Source: Hyphomicrobiales bacterium | GTDB taxonomy: Bacteria > Pseudomonadota > Alphaproteobacteria > Rhizobiales > Beijerinckiaceae | Assembly (NCBI GenBank): GCA_027484605.1 | Contig: JAIXSR010000139.1 | Location: 1 to 64,000 of the forward strand | Length of the DNA: 64,000 bases | Direction of reading: 5' to 3' | Part shown: positions 37,381 through 45,826 of the stretch, piece by piece | How the letters are laid out: each line of letters begins with the position of its first letter | How positions within the stretch are numbered: the stretch's first letter is position 1 | The notes under the pieces: generated by a model | Seen by the model: the letters and a program-made list of their open reading frames with translations, nothing else | The model's database searches: none | Told to the model about the DNA's origin: nothing | Made by a program: the position numbers and the translations under genes

Positions 37381-38658
37381 TCAGGTGAACATGTCGGCAA
37401 TGATGCCGTCATACCAGCCCATATTCTCGGCCTGGACCTGCTTGCGGTATTCGGCGGTCTCGTCGGTCTTCGAGACGAAGGTCTCCGATGCCGTGATCTT
37501 GTCCGGCTTCGGCTCGTACCGGCCACCGACCTTCACGGTATCGTCCGGCGCGATCAGGCTCCAGCAGGTATTCGCATAGCGGGCCGGGAAGGTCCGGGCC
37601 TTGATCAGCTCGCCACGGATCATCATGGCGGCGACCTTGGCCTGGCTGTTCGCCGAGAAGCCCGATTTCGGCATGTCGCCGGCGATCGAGGCATCGCCGA
37701 GCACATAGATGTTCGGGTCCTGCGTCGACATCATGGTCTCGGCATTGATCGGGCAGTAGCCCGAGGCATTGGCGAGGCCGGCATCGACCGCGATCTTGCC
37801 GGCGCGCTGGGCCGGGATCACGTTGACGAGCGCGCAGTTCTTGTATGTCTCGAAACCGGTTGTGACGGTCATCGTCTTGGGATCGACCGACTTGATCCCG
37901 TCATGGATCTTGGGGCCGAGCCATTCGACCATTCCGGGATAATGCCGTTCCCAGCCCTGCTGGAACAGGCCCTGCTTGGAGAAGGTTTCCTTCGGATCGA
38001 GCACGACGATCTTCGACTTGGTGCGGCCGGTCGTCTTGAGCTGATGCGCCATCATCGAGACGCGCTCGTAGGGGCCCGGCGGGCAGCGATAGGGGTTCGG
38101 CGGCGCGATCATCACGATGACGCCGCCATCCTTCACCTCGTCGAGCTGCTTGCGCAGCAGCTGCGTCTGCGGACCGGCCAGCCAGGCATGCGGCATGGTT
38201 TCCTCATGCTCCTTGCCCCAGCCCGGTACGCTGTCATAGCGCAGGTCGATGCCCGGCGAGACGACGAGCCGGTCATAGCCGATACGCGTCCCGTCGCCGA
38301 GCACGACCTCGCGCTTGTCACGGTCGATCGCATTGGCCCATTGGCGCACATGGCGGATCCCGTAGGCCGAGCTCAACTTGTCATAGCGATGGGTGATCTC
38401 GTCGAACTTCTTGAACCCGCCCAGATAGAGGTTCGAGTGGAAGCAGGTGACGAAGGTATCCTTCGGTTCGACCAGGACCACGTCGATCGCGCCCTGGCTG
38501 TCCTTTGCGATGTATTTGGCGGCGGTGGCCCCGCCCGGACCGCCGCCGATCACGACGACGCGCGGTTTGGCCTGGGCTCTCACCACCGGCATGCCGAGCC
38601 CGGCCACGGCGGCAATGGCGCCTGTGCCGGCCAGGATATGTCTGCGGTTGATCATCAT
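37381..38658 (-). CDS. soxF: Sulfide dehydrogenase (flavocytochrome c) flavoprotein, SoxF-like
   Basis: A 425-residue FAD protein from ATG 38658 (AAGGAG upstream). It has a Tat signal (NRRHILAG) and then VVVIGGGPGGATAA for FAD binding. KDTFVTCFHSN and ASGYCPINAETM carry the two cysteines expected to form the redox disulfide of FCSD flavoproteins, and NIYVLGDAS is the second FAD motif. It probably oxidises sulfide in the periplasm and passes electrons to a c-type cytochrome, likely the one at 39222-39593. Last gene of the soxYZBCD arm. Confidence 0.88.
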   Translation of the reverse strand: MMINRRHILAGTGAIAAVAGLGMPVVRAQAKPRVVVIGGGPGGATAAKYIAKDSQGAIDVVLVEPKDTFVTCFHSNLYLGGFKKFDEITHRYDKLSSAYGIRHVRQWANAIDRDKREVVLGDGTRIGYDRLVVSPGIDLRYDSVPGWGKEHEETMPHAWLAGPQTQLLRKQLDEVKDGGVIVMIAPPNPYRCPPGPYERVSMMAHQLKTTGRTKSKIVVLDPKETFSKQGLFQQGWERHYPGMVEWLGPKIHDGIKSVDPKTMTVTTGFETYKNCALVNVIPAQRAGKIAVDAGLANASGYCPINAETMMSTQDPNIYVLGDASIAGDMPKSGFSANSQAKVAAMMIRGELIKARTFPARYANTCWSLIAPDDTVKVGGRYEPKPDKITASETFVSKTDETAEYRKQVQAENMGWYDGIIADMFT

Positions 38659-38694
38659 CGTGCTCTCCTTATCATCCGGCACTTCTCTGGTGCC

Positions 38695-39207
38695 TCAGCC
38701 GACCTTGAGATAGGCAAATCCCTTGCCCTGCAGCGCAGCCACCGTGGCCACGCCGGAGGGAACGAAGGCGATCGCATCGTTCTTCCGCACCTTCGCCCGG
38801 TCAAGCTTCAGCCGCTCGAACGTGATGGCGCAAAGATAGATCTTCAGCCCGTTGGTGATCTGGGCCTCCACGCGCTCGAAGATCTTCGGCACGGTGAGTT
38901 CCTCGGCCCAGGGCGTGCCCTCCATCGTCTCGAGGAAGAACTTCACCCCGGCCGAATGGGCCACGATGCAGAGCTGGGCATCGAACGGGTTCGCCCCGAA
39001 AACCGAGTAATGGTTCCCGATATTGTTGATCATCTGCGAGAAGCGCGGCGCCTCGCCGAAATCGCAATGATAGAGGCAGGCCATGTCGGCCTCCTTGCGG
39101 ATATCGGCCAGACCGAGCTGCTTCGGGACGGATTGCGCCCGCGCGATGCCGGCGGCACCGGCCAGCACGGCCCCGCCGATGACGGCACGACGATCGAAGG
39201 GTCCCAT
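38695..39207 (-). CDS. Tat-exported DsrE-family protein in the Sox operon
   Basis: A 170-residue protein from ATG 39207, which has GGGAGG upstream and opens with a Tat motif (FDRRAVIGG). The mature part has a DsrE/DsrF fold pattern: ACLYHCDFGE early, QLCIVAHSAGVKF in the middle, KIYLCAITFERL (the Cys usually carrying sulfur in DsrE-like proteins) and GVATVAALQGKGFAYLK at the end. DsrE-type proteins carry persulfide, mostly in the cytoplasm, so export is notable. It sits between the cytochrome and flavoprotein genes. A role in periplasmic sulfur transfer is inferred. Confidence 0.78.
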   Translation of the reverse strand: MGPFDRRAVIGGAVLAGAAGIARAQSVPKQLGLADIRKEADMACLYHCDFGEAPRFSQMINNIGNHYSVFGANPFDAQLCIVAHSAGVKFFLETMEGTPWAEELTVPKIFERVEAQITNGLKIYLCAITFERLKLDRAKVRKNDAIAFVPSGVATVAALQGKGFAYLKVG

Positions 39208-39221
39208 TCCCCGCCTCCCTG

Positions 39222-39593
39222 TCATTTCTTGGTATCGGGTTGCAGGATGAGGCCGCCGAAATAGGCGGCGAGTGCAGCAATTTCCTCGTCGTTGAGCGCG
39301 GCGGCGATGGTCCGCATGACCTGGTTCTCGCGATCCTTGGACCGGTAGGCATTCATCACGGCGATGAACTGGTCTTCCGGCCAGGCCACGATCGGCGGGA
39401 TGCCGCCGGTTGCCTTGCCGGAAACCTGGTGGCAGGTGACGCAGGTGCCGGAGAGATACTCGCCGAAGGCGGCATCCCCCTTCGGCGCATTCTTCGCATC
39501 GGAACTGGCCTGGACCGGGGCGGCGAGGATCAGGAGGGCGAGCGCGAGCGAAGGGCTGGCTCGGCCGGGGATCGGTCTGACCAGTGCTTTCAT
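39222..39593 (-). CDS. Monohaem cytochrome c, SoxE/FccA-like
   Basis: A 123-residue periplasmic cytochrome with a Sec signal (residues 1-29, ending VQA). There is a single haem site (GTCVTCHQVSG), and a Met in ENQVMRTIA could be the distal ligand. Length and placement next to soxF suggest the cytochrome partner of the sulfide-dehydrogenase flavoprotein. Because the preceding SoxD lacks a second haem domain, this protein could alternatively supply that electron-transfer step. It lies seven bases after soxD. Confidence 0.82.
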   Translation of the reverse strand: MKALVRPIPGRASPSLALALLILAAPVQASSDAKNAPKGDAAFGEYLSGTCVTCHQVSGKATGGIPPIVAWPEDQFIAVMNAYRSKDRENQVMRTIAAALNDEEIAALAAYFGGLILQPDTKK

Positions 39594-39600
39594 CGGCTGC

Positions 39601-40254
39601 TCACTCCACCTTGATCGACTTGCCGTCTTCCGGTGTCACGTCCACCATGCGTGCGCGTCCGGTGACCTTAGCATCGGGCTTGCAGTTCTTCATGCAAGGG
39701 TCTTTCTGCCAAAAGTGACGTTCGGCCTTTTCACGGTCGTCATCATAGAAAGACTGTTCGTTCGGAAGCTTGACCTTGGAAAAGTTCTCTTTCGACAGGA
39801 CGAAGTCATCCTTCACGATGCCGTTCTGATTCAGCAGGAAGGCCGTGATCGCGTAGACATCATCATCGGAGAGCGACCGCGCATTGCCATAGGGCATGGC
39901 CCGTTTGATGTAGTCGAAGGTTGTCGATGCATAGGGCCAGAACGAACCGATCGTCTTCTCCGGTCCCTCGCTTTTCAGCGAGCCCTGGCCCCCGACCAGG
40001 ACCGGCCAGCGCCCGGCACCTTCGCCGAATTCGCCGTGGCACGAGGCGCATTGCTGGAGGTAGAGCTGCTCGCCATCCCCGACCGAGCCCTTGCCCGGCG
40101 GAAGCCCGGCACCATCCGGCCGGACATCGATATCCCAGGCCGCGACCTCCTCGGGCAGGGCCTCGCGCCCCAGCCCGACCTTGCCGGCCAGCGCCGGTGC
40201 CGTGACGAGAGCAGCGAAAAGCGCGAGCCCGGCGGCCTTACGAAATTTCGACAT
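39601..40254 (-). CDS. soxD: SoxD cytochrome c, short monohaem form
   Basis: A 217-residue exported cytochrome from ATG 40254, overlapping soxC by 17 bp. The signal peptide ends near APALAG. The haem motif is QQCASCHGEFGEG. RWPVLVGGQGSL, GSFWPYASTTFDYIKRAMPY and SDDDVYAITAFLL match the N-terminal domain of SoxD. A later Cys pair (DPCMKNC) lacks the histidine of a haem motif. Paracoccus SoxD is a dihaem protein of nearly 400 residues, so this is the single-domain form. It forms the sulfane dehydrogenase with SoxC. Confidence 0.85.
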   Translation of the reverse strand: MSKFRKAAGLALFAALVTAPALAGKVGLGREALPEEVAAWDIDVRPDGAGLPPGKGSVGDGEQLYLQQCASCHGEFGEGAGRWPVLVGGQGSLKSEGPEKTIGSFWPYASTTFDYIKRAMPYGNARSLSDDDVYAITAFLLNQNGIVKDDFVLSKENFSKVKLPNEQSFYDDDREKAERHFWQKDPCMKNCKPDAKVTGRARMVDVTPEDGKSIKVE

Positions 40255-41515
40255 TTTCCGTCTCCCCGTTGCTCCGGACGAGCCAGGTCTGGATCCCGTT
40301 ATTGTGGTAGATCGAGTTGAGACCGCGCACCTTGCGCAGCTCGTCCTTGGTCGGCTGCACATAGCCGGTATCGTCCATCGCCCGGGACTGGATGAGCATC
40401 TCCCGTCCATCCCAGTTGAAATCGACATAGAAGCGCGTCAGCGACATCGGCAGGACCGGGCCATCGATCCGGGCCGTCTGCCAGTTCTTGCCGCCATCGA
40501 TCGTGACATCGACGCGCCGGATCGTCCCGCGTCCGGACCAGGCGAGACCGGACAGCACGTTCGGACCCTTGTGCTTCAGCGGAGCCTGCGGCGAGGGGCT
40601 GGTCACCACGGATTTGGCATCCATGATCCAGGTGAAGCGACGCGAGCGTCCGTCCGCCAGCAGGTCGGTGTATTTCGAGGTCTCCTCGCGGTGATGCCAC
40701 GGCTGGTCACCCACTTCGAGGCGGCGGAGCCATTTCACCCACATGTTGCCTTCCCAGCCCGGCACGACGATGCGCAGCGGATAGCCTTGCTCCTGCCGGA
40801 GTGCCTCGCCGTTCATCCCCCAGACCACAAGGCAATCCTGCATCGCCTTCTCGATCGGGATGGAGCGCGTCATGGCCGAGGAATCGGCGCCTTCCGGCAT
40901 GACCCACTTGCCGTTCGTCTTCACCCCCGCTTCGTCCAGGAGGACCTTCAGCGGGAGGCCGGTATACATCACGTTGTGGACCATCCCGTGCGTGAACTGG
41001 CAGCCATTGAGCTGGGCGCCCTTCCATTCCATGCCGCCATTGGCCGCGCATTCGAGGAAGAAGACCTTGTTCACGCGACCGGGGAAGCGCTTGAGGTCAT
41101 CCATGGTGAAGACCAGCGGCTTGTCGACCAGCCCGTTGATCATCAGCCGGTGCTTCGACGGATCGATCTCCGGTGATCCGCCGTGATGCCGTTCGAAACA
41201 GAGGCCGTTCGGCGTGATGATGCCATCCAGCGCATGGAGCGGCGTGAAATTCACCGAGGATTCCCGGCTGGCTGTCAGCCATTCGACATCCCGGCGGACC
41301 ACGCCCTTCTCGAACTTCGAGGGCTTGCCATAGGGGTTGGCGGCCACGCCATCGCCGAGATAGCGGTTCCAGTCCTGGATTTCCGTGATGGCCGGATCCG
41401 GCTTGGCCTGGGCGCGGGCGGCGCCGGCCTGGGCCAGCGAAAGGCCGGCTGCGGTGGCACCGAGCCCGCCGAGGAACCCGCGCCGTGATTTCTGGAATTG
41501 GGGATCGTGATCCAT
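40238..41515 (-). CDS. soxC: Sulfane dehydrogenase molybdopterin subunit SoxC
   Basis: A 425-residue molybdenum-cofactor protein of the sulfite-oxidase family with a Tat signal (SRRGFLGG). FLECAANGGMEW includes the Mo-ligating Cys; HGMVHNVMYTGLPLKVLL and VVPGWEGNMWVKWLRRLEVG are conserved. The C-terminal dimerisation domain follows (TIRRVDVTIDGG, MLIQSRAMDDTGYVQP). With SoxD it oxidises the SoxY-bound sulfane sulfur so that all eight electrons of thiosulfate are recovered. Its presence implies complete oxidation without sulfur globules. Confidence 0.95.
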   Translation of the reverse strand: MDHDPQFQKSRRGFLGGLGATAAGLSLAQAGAARAQAKPDPAITEIQDWNRYLGDGVAANPYGKPSKFEKGVVRRDVEWLTASRESSVNFTPLHALDGIITPNGLCFERHHGGSPEIDPSKHRLMINGLVDKPLVFTMDDLKRFPGRVNKVFFLECAANGGMEWKGAQLNGCQFTHGMVHNVMYTGLPLKVLLDEAGVKTNGKWVMPEGADSSAMTRSIPIEKAMQDCLVVWGMNGEALRQEQGYPLRIVVPGWEGNMWVKWLRRLEVGDQPWHHREETSKYTDLLADGRSRRFTWIMDAKSVVTSPSPQAPLKHKGPNVLSGLAWSGRGTIRRVDVTIDGGKNWQTARIDGPVLPMSLTRFYVDFNWDGREMLIQSRAMDDTGYVQPTKDELRKVRGLNSIYHNNGIQTWLVRSNGETENVEIS

Positions 41516-41531
41516 AGCGATGTCCTGACGG

Positions 41532-43229
41532 TTAGCCGGCCCCCACGACCTTCACCGCATCGAGCGGGCGAGGCGTGATGACCTTCTTCTGTTGCAGATA
41601 GGTGCTGACGACGTCCCAGATGGGCGGACCTTCGGTGGCCTGGTTGATCGAGGCCCAGCCGGCGACCGTGTAGTCCCGCCCGGCATCAAGGGCCTGCCCG
41701 TTCCGGGCGAGCCTCAGATCGGAAATCCGGCGCCCGCTGGTCTGGTAGGGATCGACCGAGAAGGTCAGCCCGCCGAGGCGCACCATGTCGCCGCCGCCCT
41801 GTGCATAGGGATCGGGGTTGAAGATGTTGTCGCCGATATCCTCGAGTACGGCCTTGATCTGGCTGCCCTTCATCGAGATGCGGTAGCAGTTCGGATAGGT
41901 CATCGCGCAGGCGTTGGTCACGTCCTCGAACGTGATGTCCTGTCCGGGAATGAGGCTTGCGCCCCAGCGCACGCCGGGCGAGAGCGCGATTTCCGCATCC
42001 CGGACCTGCAGCATCGCATCGGTGAAGACATCGTCCAAAGTGCCCTGGAAATTCCCCCGCCGGTAGAGCAGGCCATCGGTCTTGCCGAGAACGCGGCCGA
42101 GATCTGCCTCGAACGGGGCCCGGACCTTCTTCACCAGAGCGGCCATCTCGGCATCCGGTGTGATGGCATCCGAGAAGATCGGGATCAGGCGATAGCGGAA
42201 GCCCTTCACGCCGCTCTTGTCGACATCGAGATCCAGCCGGGAGACGAATTTGCCATGGCTGCCCGTCGCAACGAGCAGCGTCTGCCCGACCTGCACCGCT
42301 TCGGGCAGCGCGTCATGGGTATGGGCAGTGAGGATGACATCGATGCCCTTGACGCGCCCGGCCATCTTCCGGTCGATGTCGAACCCGTTATGCGAAAGCA
42401 GCACGACGAGCTGTGCGCCCGCCGCCCGCGCGGCATCGGCTTCCTTCTGCACGTCGTCATCCTTCAGGCTGAAGGTCCATTTCGGGAACATCCAGCGCGG
42501 ATTGGCAATGCCGGTATAGGGATAGGCCTGCCCGATCACGGCTACCTTGACGCCGCCGCGCTCGAACATCTTCTGCGGTTCGAAGACCCTGTCCTCGAAT
42601 TCGCTCTCGCGCACATTCTGCGCGAGGAACGGGAAATCGAGGCTGTCGGTGATTTCCTTCACGCGGTCGGCCCCGAGCGTGAATTCCCAGTGCCCGGTCA
42701 TGGCATCAGGCTTCAGCAGGTTCATCGCCTCGACCACATCGGCGGCCTTGGTCTGCAGGGAGGTCCAGCTGTTCGTCCAGGTATCGCCGCCATCGAGCAG
42801 CAGGCAACGATCGCCGCGTTCCGCACGGATGCTCTTGATGACACGGGCGATGCGGTCGAAGCCGCCCATCCGGCCGTAATTGCGGGCGAGGGCCGCGAAA
42901 TCCTCGCTGGTCAGGGCATAGGCCATCGGCGAGCCGGCCGGGATCTTGTAGTGGGCGAGAAAATCCTTGCCCGTGATGTGGGGAACAAGGCCTTTGGCCT
43001 CGCCGACGCCGAGATTGATCGACGGTTCCCGGAAATAGATCGGAACCAGCTGGGCGTGCAGATCCGTGACATGGATCAGCGTGACATTGCCCAGCGGTTC
43101 GAACCGCAGCAATTCCGCCTCCGAAAGGCGCTGCTGGGCTGCCAGCCGGCCGATCGAGCCAAGGCCGCTGCCGGCCAGCAGGGCCGAGCCGGCCAGGCCG
43201 GCCTGGATAAACTCGCGTCGCGAGACCAT
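41532..43229 (-). CDS. soxB: Thiosulfohydrolase SoxB
   Basis: A 565-residue dimanganese hydrolase of the 5'-nucleotidase superfamily. It has a Tat signal (SRREFIQAG). Metal motifs are IHVTDLHAQL, LLLDGGDTWTNS, MTGHWEFTLG (the SoxB-specific segment), LLSHNGFD and TAHTHD. The C-terminal domain closes with GRDYTVAGWAS. SoxB releases sulfate from the thiosulfonate bound to SoxY. It lies 96 bp after soxZ, with a hairpin in that gap. Confidence 0.96.
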   Translation of the reverse strand: MVSRREFIQAGLAGSALLAGSGLGSIGRLAAQQRLSEAELLRFEPLGNVTLIHVTDLHAQLVPIYFREPSINLGVGEAKGLVPHITGKDFLAHYKIPAGSPMAYALTSEDFAALARNYGRMGGFDRIARVIKSIRAERGDRCLLLDGGDTWTNSWTSLQTKAADVVEAMNLLKPDAMTGHWEFTLGADRVKEITDSLDFPFLAQNVRESEFEDRVFEPQKMFERGGVKVAVIGQAYPYTGIANPRWMFPKWTFSLKDDDVQKEADAARAAGAQLVVLLSHNGFDIDRKMAGRVKGIDVILTAHTHDALPEAVQVGQTLLVATGSHGKFVSRLDLDVDKSGVKGFRYRLIPIFSDAITPDAEMAALVKKVRAPFEADLGRVLGKTDGLLYRRGNFQGTLDDVFTDAMLQVRDAEIALSPGVRWGASLIPGQDITFEDVTNACAMTYPNCYRISMKGSQIKAVLEDIGDNIFNPDPYAQGGGDMVRLGGLTFSVDPYQTSGRRISDLRLARNGQALDAGRDYTVAGWASINQATEGPPIWDVVSTYLQQKKVITPRPLDAVKVVGAG

Positions 43230-43289
43230 GCGTTTCCCTTCACGCCAGCAATGGCTGGCATGCCCTTGTCATTCTTGCTTTTGAAAGAT

Positions 43290-43313
43290 CGCCGGCACCC
43301 GGAGGCGCCGGCG
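43290..43313 (-). terminator. Intercistronic hairpin between soxZ and soxB
   Basis: CGCCGGC and GCCGGCG form a 7-bp stem around a 10-base loop in the soxZ-soxB gap. No long T-run follows in the direction of transcription, so it more likely stabilises or attenuates the upstream soxYZ message than ends it. Confidence 0.45.
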
Positions 43314-43325
43314 GGAGCTGCGGAA

Positions 43326-43655
43326 TCAGGCGACCGTCAGCTTGGCCTTGGACTCGTAGACCGACCCGTCATCATCCTTCCAGGAGAAGGCGAATTCGCC
43401 GCTCTCGGAGGCGCGGAAGAACATCGACTGGTACGGATTTGCCGAGACGGCGGGATGCCAGGTCGCCTCGAAGAACACCTTGCCGTTGAAGGCGGCGGTG
43501 AAGGTATTGATGATCTTGCGCGGGATGGTCTTCCCGTCGGCGGCACGACGCTGGCCGGATTCCATCTCGTGGCTGATCAGCGTCTTGATCTCGACGATCT
43601 CGTCCTTCTTGGCATTGGCCGGGACGCGGACGCGGGGTGTGGGCTTGTTGCTCAT
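43326..43655 (-). CDS. soxZ: Thiosulfate oxidation carrier subunit SoxZ
   Basis: A 109-residue beta-sandwich protein with no signal peptide. RVRVPANAKKDEIVEIKTLISHEMESGQ is the family opening, and WHPAVSANPYQSMFF and GEFAFSWKDDDG are further marks. It pairs with SoxY and is carried to the periplasm with it through the SoxY Tat signal. Located 18 bp after soxY. Confidence 0.96.
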   Translation of the reverse strand: MSNKPTPRVRVPANAKKDEIVEIKTLISHEMESGQRRAADGKTIPRKIINTFTAAFNGKVFFEATWHPAVSANPYQSMFFRASESGEFAFSWKDDDGSVYESKAKLTVA

Positions 43656-43673
43656 GATTGTGTCTCGCTTCTC

Positions 43674-44135
43674 TCAGCCGCCGCAACCGCCGATGGTGAC
43701 CTTCACTTCCGACTTGGCCGTGAAGATCTTGCCATCCGCCATTTCCGCGACGCAGATGATATTCTGCGTCTGGGCAAGGCGCATGCGTGCCGAAGCCGCA
43801 GCGCGGCCGCTTTCCGGCGTGAACGTGTAGCTCACGATGCCCGGCAGCGGGTTGCCATCGGCAAAGACATGCACCGATTTCACATGGTCTGCGGCCGTCA
43901 TCGGGCTCTCGACCTCGATATTGATCGGCACGACGAGGCCGTTCTCGGCGATCTGCGGAACGTCGAGCTTGATCTTGCCGGCTTCGACCTTCTTGTCGCC
44001 GTAGAGCTTCTTGATCTCCGCCTCGACGGCGGCTGCATCGGCAAGGGCCAGTGACGGGGCAATCGCTGCCGCCGCAAAGCTGGCCATGCCGGCAATCAGG
44101 GTTTCCCGGCGCGTCTGCGCCGCACGCTGTGCCAT
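43674..44135 (-). CDS. soxY: Thiosulfate oxidation carrier protein SoxY
   Basis: A 153-residue protein from ATG 44135 (AAGGAG upstream). It has a Tat-like signal (QTRRETLIAG) and ends in the flexible arm VTIGGCGG, whose Cys covalently carries the sulfur intermediates. Sequence in between (KVEAGKIKLDVPQIAENGLVVPI) is typical. An in-frame ATG at 44213 would add 26 residues, reach into the AT-rich promoter and is rejected. First gene of the leftward Sox operon. Confidence 0.96.
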   Translation of the reverse strand: MAQRAAQTRRETLIAGMASFAAAAIAPSLALADAAAVEAEIKKLYGDKKVEAGKIKLDVPQIAENGLVVPINIEVESPMTAADHVKSVHVFADGNPLPGIVSYTFTPESGRAAASARMRLAQTQNIICVAEMADGKIFTAKSEVKVTIGGCGG

Positions 44136-44211
44136 CAGGCTTCTCCTTGTTTTTCCGAGAGCGGCATCTTGACGGATGCAACGCTCCTCCCTCAACCTAA
44201 CATATAGAAAC

Positions 44212-44227
44212 ATAGTTTTTTTTGAAT
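44212..44227. promoter_or_regulatory. Candidate SoxR operator in the soxY-soxA divergent promoter
   Basis: ATAG-N8-GAAT, here with a run of eight T as the spacer, lies in an AT-rich island (44199-44239) of the 184-bp gap between soxY and soxA. The same element, inverted, lies ahead of the soxW-soxR genes at 47151-47166. Flanks extend it to AYATAG-N8-GAATRT. It resembles the ATTC-N8-GAAT boxes of sulfide-responsive ArsR repressors. Confidence 0.45.
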
Positions 44228-44319
44228 GTAAAGTATGCTAGCGTCCCCGCTGCATGATCATGACGAAGGTCGAATGGGGCATCAGAACCCCGCCAACGAC
44301 CCTGAAGAGGAGAGAAACG

Positions 44320-45135
44320 ATGAGGGTGTTCATGGCCTTGGCCATGTCGATCACACTGGGCGCGGGTTTGGCCCGGGCGCAGCAGCCGGTCGACACCGAG
44401 AAGGAACTCGAGAAGTACCGGCAGATGATGTCGGACCCGATGTCCAATCCCGGCTTCCTGAATGTCGACCGGGGCGAGGTGCTCTGGGCGCAGAAGCGCG
44501 GCAGCAAGAACGCCTCGCTGGAGGCCTGCGATCTCGGCGAGGGCCCGGGCAAGCTCGAGGGTGCCTTTGCGAAGCTCCCCCGCTTCTTTGCCGATACCGG
44601 CAAGGTCATGGATCTCGAGCAGCGCCTCGCCCATTGCATGGAAACCCAGCAGGGCCTCGACATGGCGGATATCATCCGCCGCCGCTTCGGCGCGCCCGGC
44701 CGGACCTCCGACATGGAGGATCTCGTCGCCTTCATCGCCAACAAGTCGAGCGGGATGAAGTATTCGGCTCCGCTGGCGCATCCGAAGGAAAAGGAAGCCT
44801 TCGCCATCGGGCAGGAACTCTTCTTCCGGCGGTCCGATTTCATGGATTTCTCTTGCGCCACCTGCCATGCCGAGGAAGGCAAGCGGATCCGCCTCCAGGG
44901 CCTGCCGCAGCTCAACAAGGCCGGCAAGGATGCGCAGGCCACGATGGGCTCCTGGCCGACCTACCGCGTCAGCCAGAGCCAGACCCGGACGATGCAGCAT
45001 CGCCTCTGGGACTGCTATCGCCAGATGCGCTCGCCCGAGCCCGTCTATCTCTCGGAAGGTCTCACCGCCCTGACCCTGTATCTCGTGAAACAGGCCGAGG
45101 GTGGCGAGATCCAGGTTCCGTCGATCAAGCGCTGA
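44320..45135 (+). CDS. soxA: L-cysteine S-thiosulfotransferase subunit SoxA, monohaem type
   Basis: A 271-residue periplasmic cytochrome from ATG 44320 (GAGGAGAG upstream), with a Sec signal ending ARAQ. One haem motif is present ([11 protein letters not shown]). The N-terminal haem site of dihaem SoxA is replaced by two isolated cysteines (SLEACDLG and LAHCME), which probably form a disulfide. The C-terminal LWDCYRQMR carries the persulfidated Cys haem ligand and active site. With SoxX it attaches thiosulfate to SoxY. Confidence 0.95.
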   Translation: MRVFMALAMSITLGAGLARAQQPVDTEKELEKYRQMMSDPMSNPGFLNVDRGEVLWAQKRGSKNASLEACDLGEGPGKLEGAFAKLPRFFADTGKVMDLEQRLAHCMETQQGLDMADIIRRRFGAPGRTSDMEDLVAFIANKSSGMKYSAPLAHPKEKEAFAIGQELFFRRSDFMDFSCATCHAEEGKRIRLQGLPQLNKAGKDAQATMGSWPTYRVSQSQTRTMQHRLWDCYRQMRSPEPVYLSEGLTALTLYLVKQAEGGEIQVPSIKR

Positions 45136-45147
45136 GGGGGATGGATC

Positions 45148-45765
45148 ATGAAGACGCTCTCGATTTCCGCCCTCCTCCTCGCTGGCCTCTGCATCCTTGG
45201 CCCCGCCAGGGCGCAGGATGCGCCGAAACCTGACGCCAAGCGCCTCGAGGAAGTCACGAAGGCCATGTGGCCCAAGACCCCCGAAGGTTGGGAGAAGCGC
45301 ATCTCCTACGACGAGACCCAGGCGGTCTGCTCGCAATTCCGGAACGATCTGCCCCAGGCCGAGTTCGACAAGGTCAGGGCGCGCGAACTGGCCACGATCA
45401 AGCTTCCGGCCGACGGCAAGGTGATGGGCGACTGGAAGGCCGGCCAGCGCTTCGCCAATGATGGCCGTGGCGGGACCTTCACGGACAGGCCGATGACCAA
45501 TGGCGCGAATTGCTATGCCTGCCACCAGATGGATCGGTTCGAGCTGAGCTACGGGACGCTCGGGCCGTCTTTGGTCAATTACGGCAAGGATCGCAAATAC
45601 GCGGCCGAAGAGGCGAAGGCCGCCTACGCGAAAATCTACAATTCGATGGCAGTCATGCCTTGCTCGACCATGCCGCGCTTCGGCTATCACGGCTTCCTGA
45701 CGGAACAGCAGATGAAGGACCTGACCGCCTTCCTCTTCGATCCGGAATCTCCGGTGAACAAGTAG
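45148..45765 (+). CDS. soxX: SoxAX cytochrome complex subunit SoxX
   Basis: A 205-residue monohaem cytochrome with a Sec signal (residues 1-22). The haem motif is NCYACHQMD and the distal Met lies in VMPCSTMPRFGYHGFL. LTEQQMKDLTAFLFDPESPVNK is the usual C-terminus. It has an N-terminal extension of about 60 residues compared with the shortest SoxX proteins. It lies 12 bp after soxA, and a strong terminator follows. Confidence 0.95.
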   Translation: MKTLSISALLLAGLCILGPARAQDAPKPDAKRLEEVTKAMWPKTPEGWEKRISYDETQAVCSQFRNDLPQAEFDKVRARELATIKLPADGKVMGDWKAGQRFANDGRGGTFTDRPMTNGANCYACHQMDRFELSYGTLGPSLVNYGKDRKYAAEEAKAAYAKIYNSMAVMPCSTMPRFGYHGFLTEQQMKDLTAFLFDPESPVNK

Positions 45766-45793
45766 ATTTTTTGACGGAACACGCCAGTATAGA

Positions 45794-45820
45794 GGGAGGC
45801 TGCCCGGCCTCCCTTTTTTT
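45794..45820 (+). terminator. Intrinsic terminator of soxAX
   Basis: GGGAGGC-N6-GCCTCCC is followed directly by seven T residues, 28 bp after the soxX stop codon. It separates soxAX from the DUF3422 gene that starts six bases later. Confidence 0.9.
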
Positions 45821-45826
45821 CGTTGC

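Noticed and set aside
41592-44054. An 820-codon plus-strand frame over soxB, soxZ and soxY
   Set aside because: Shadow of well-supported Sox genes.
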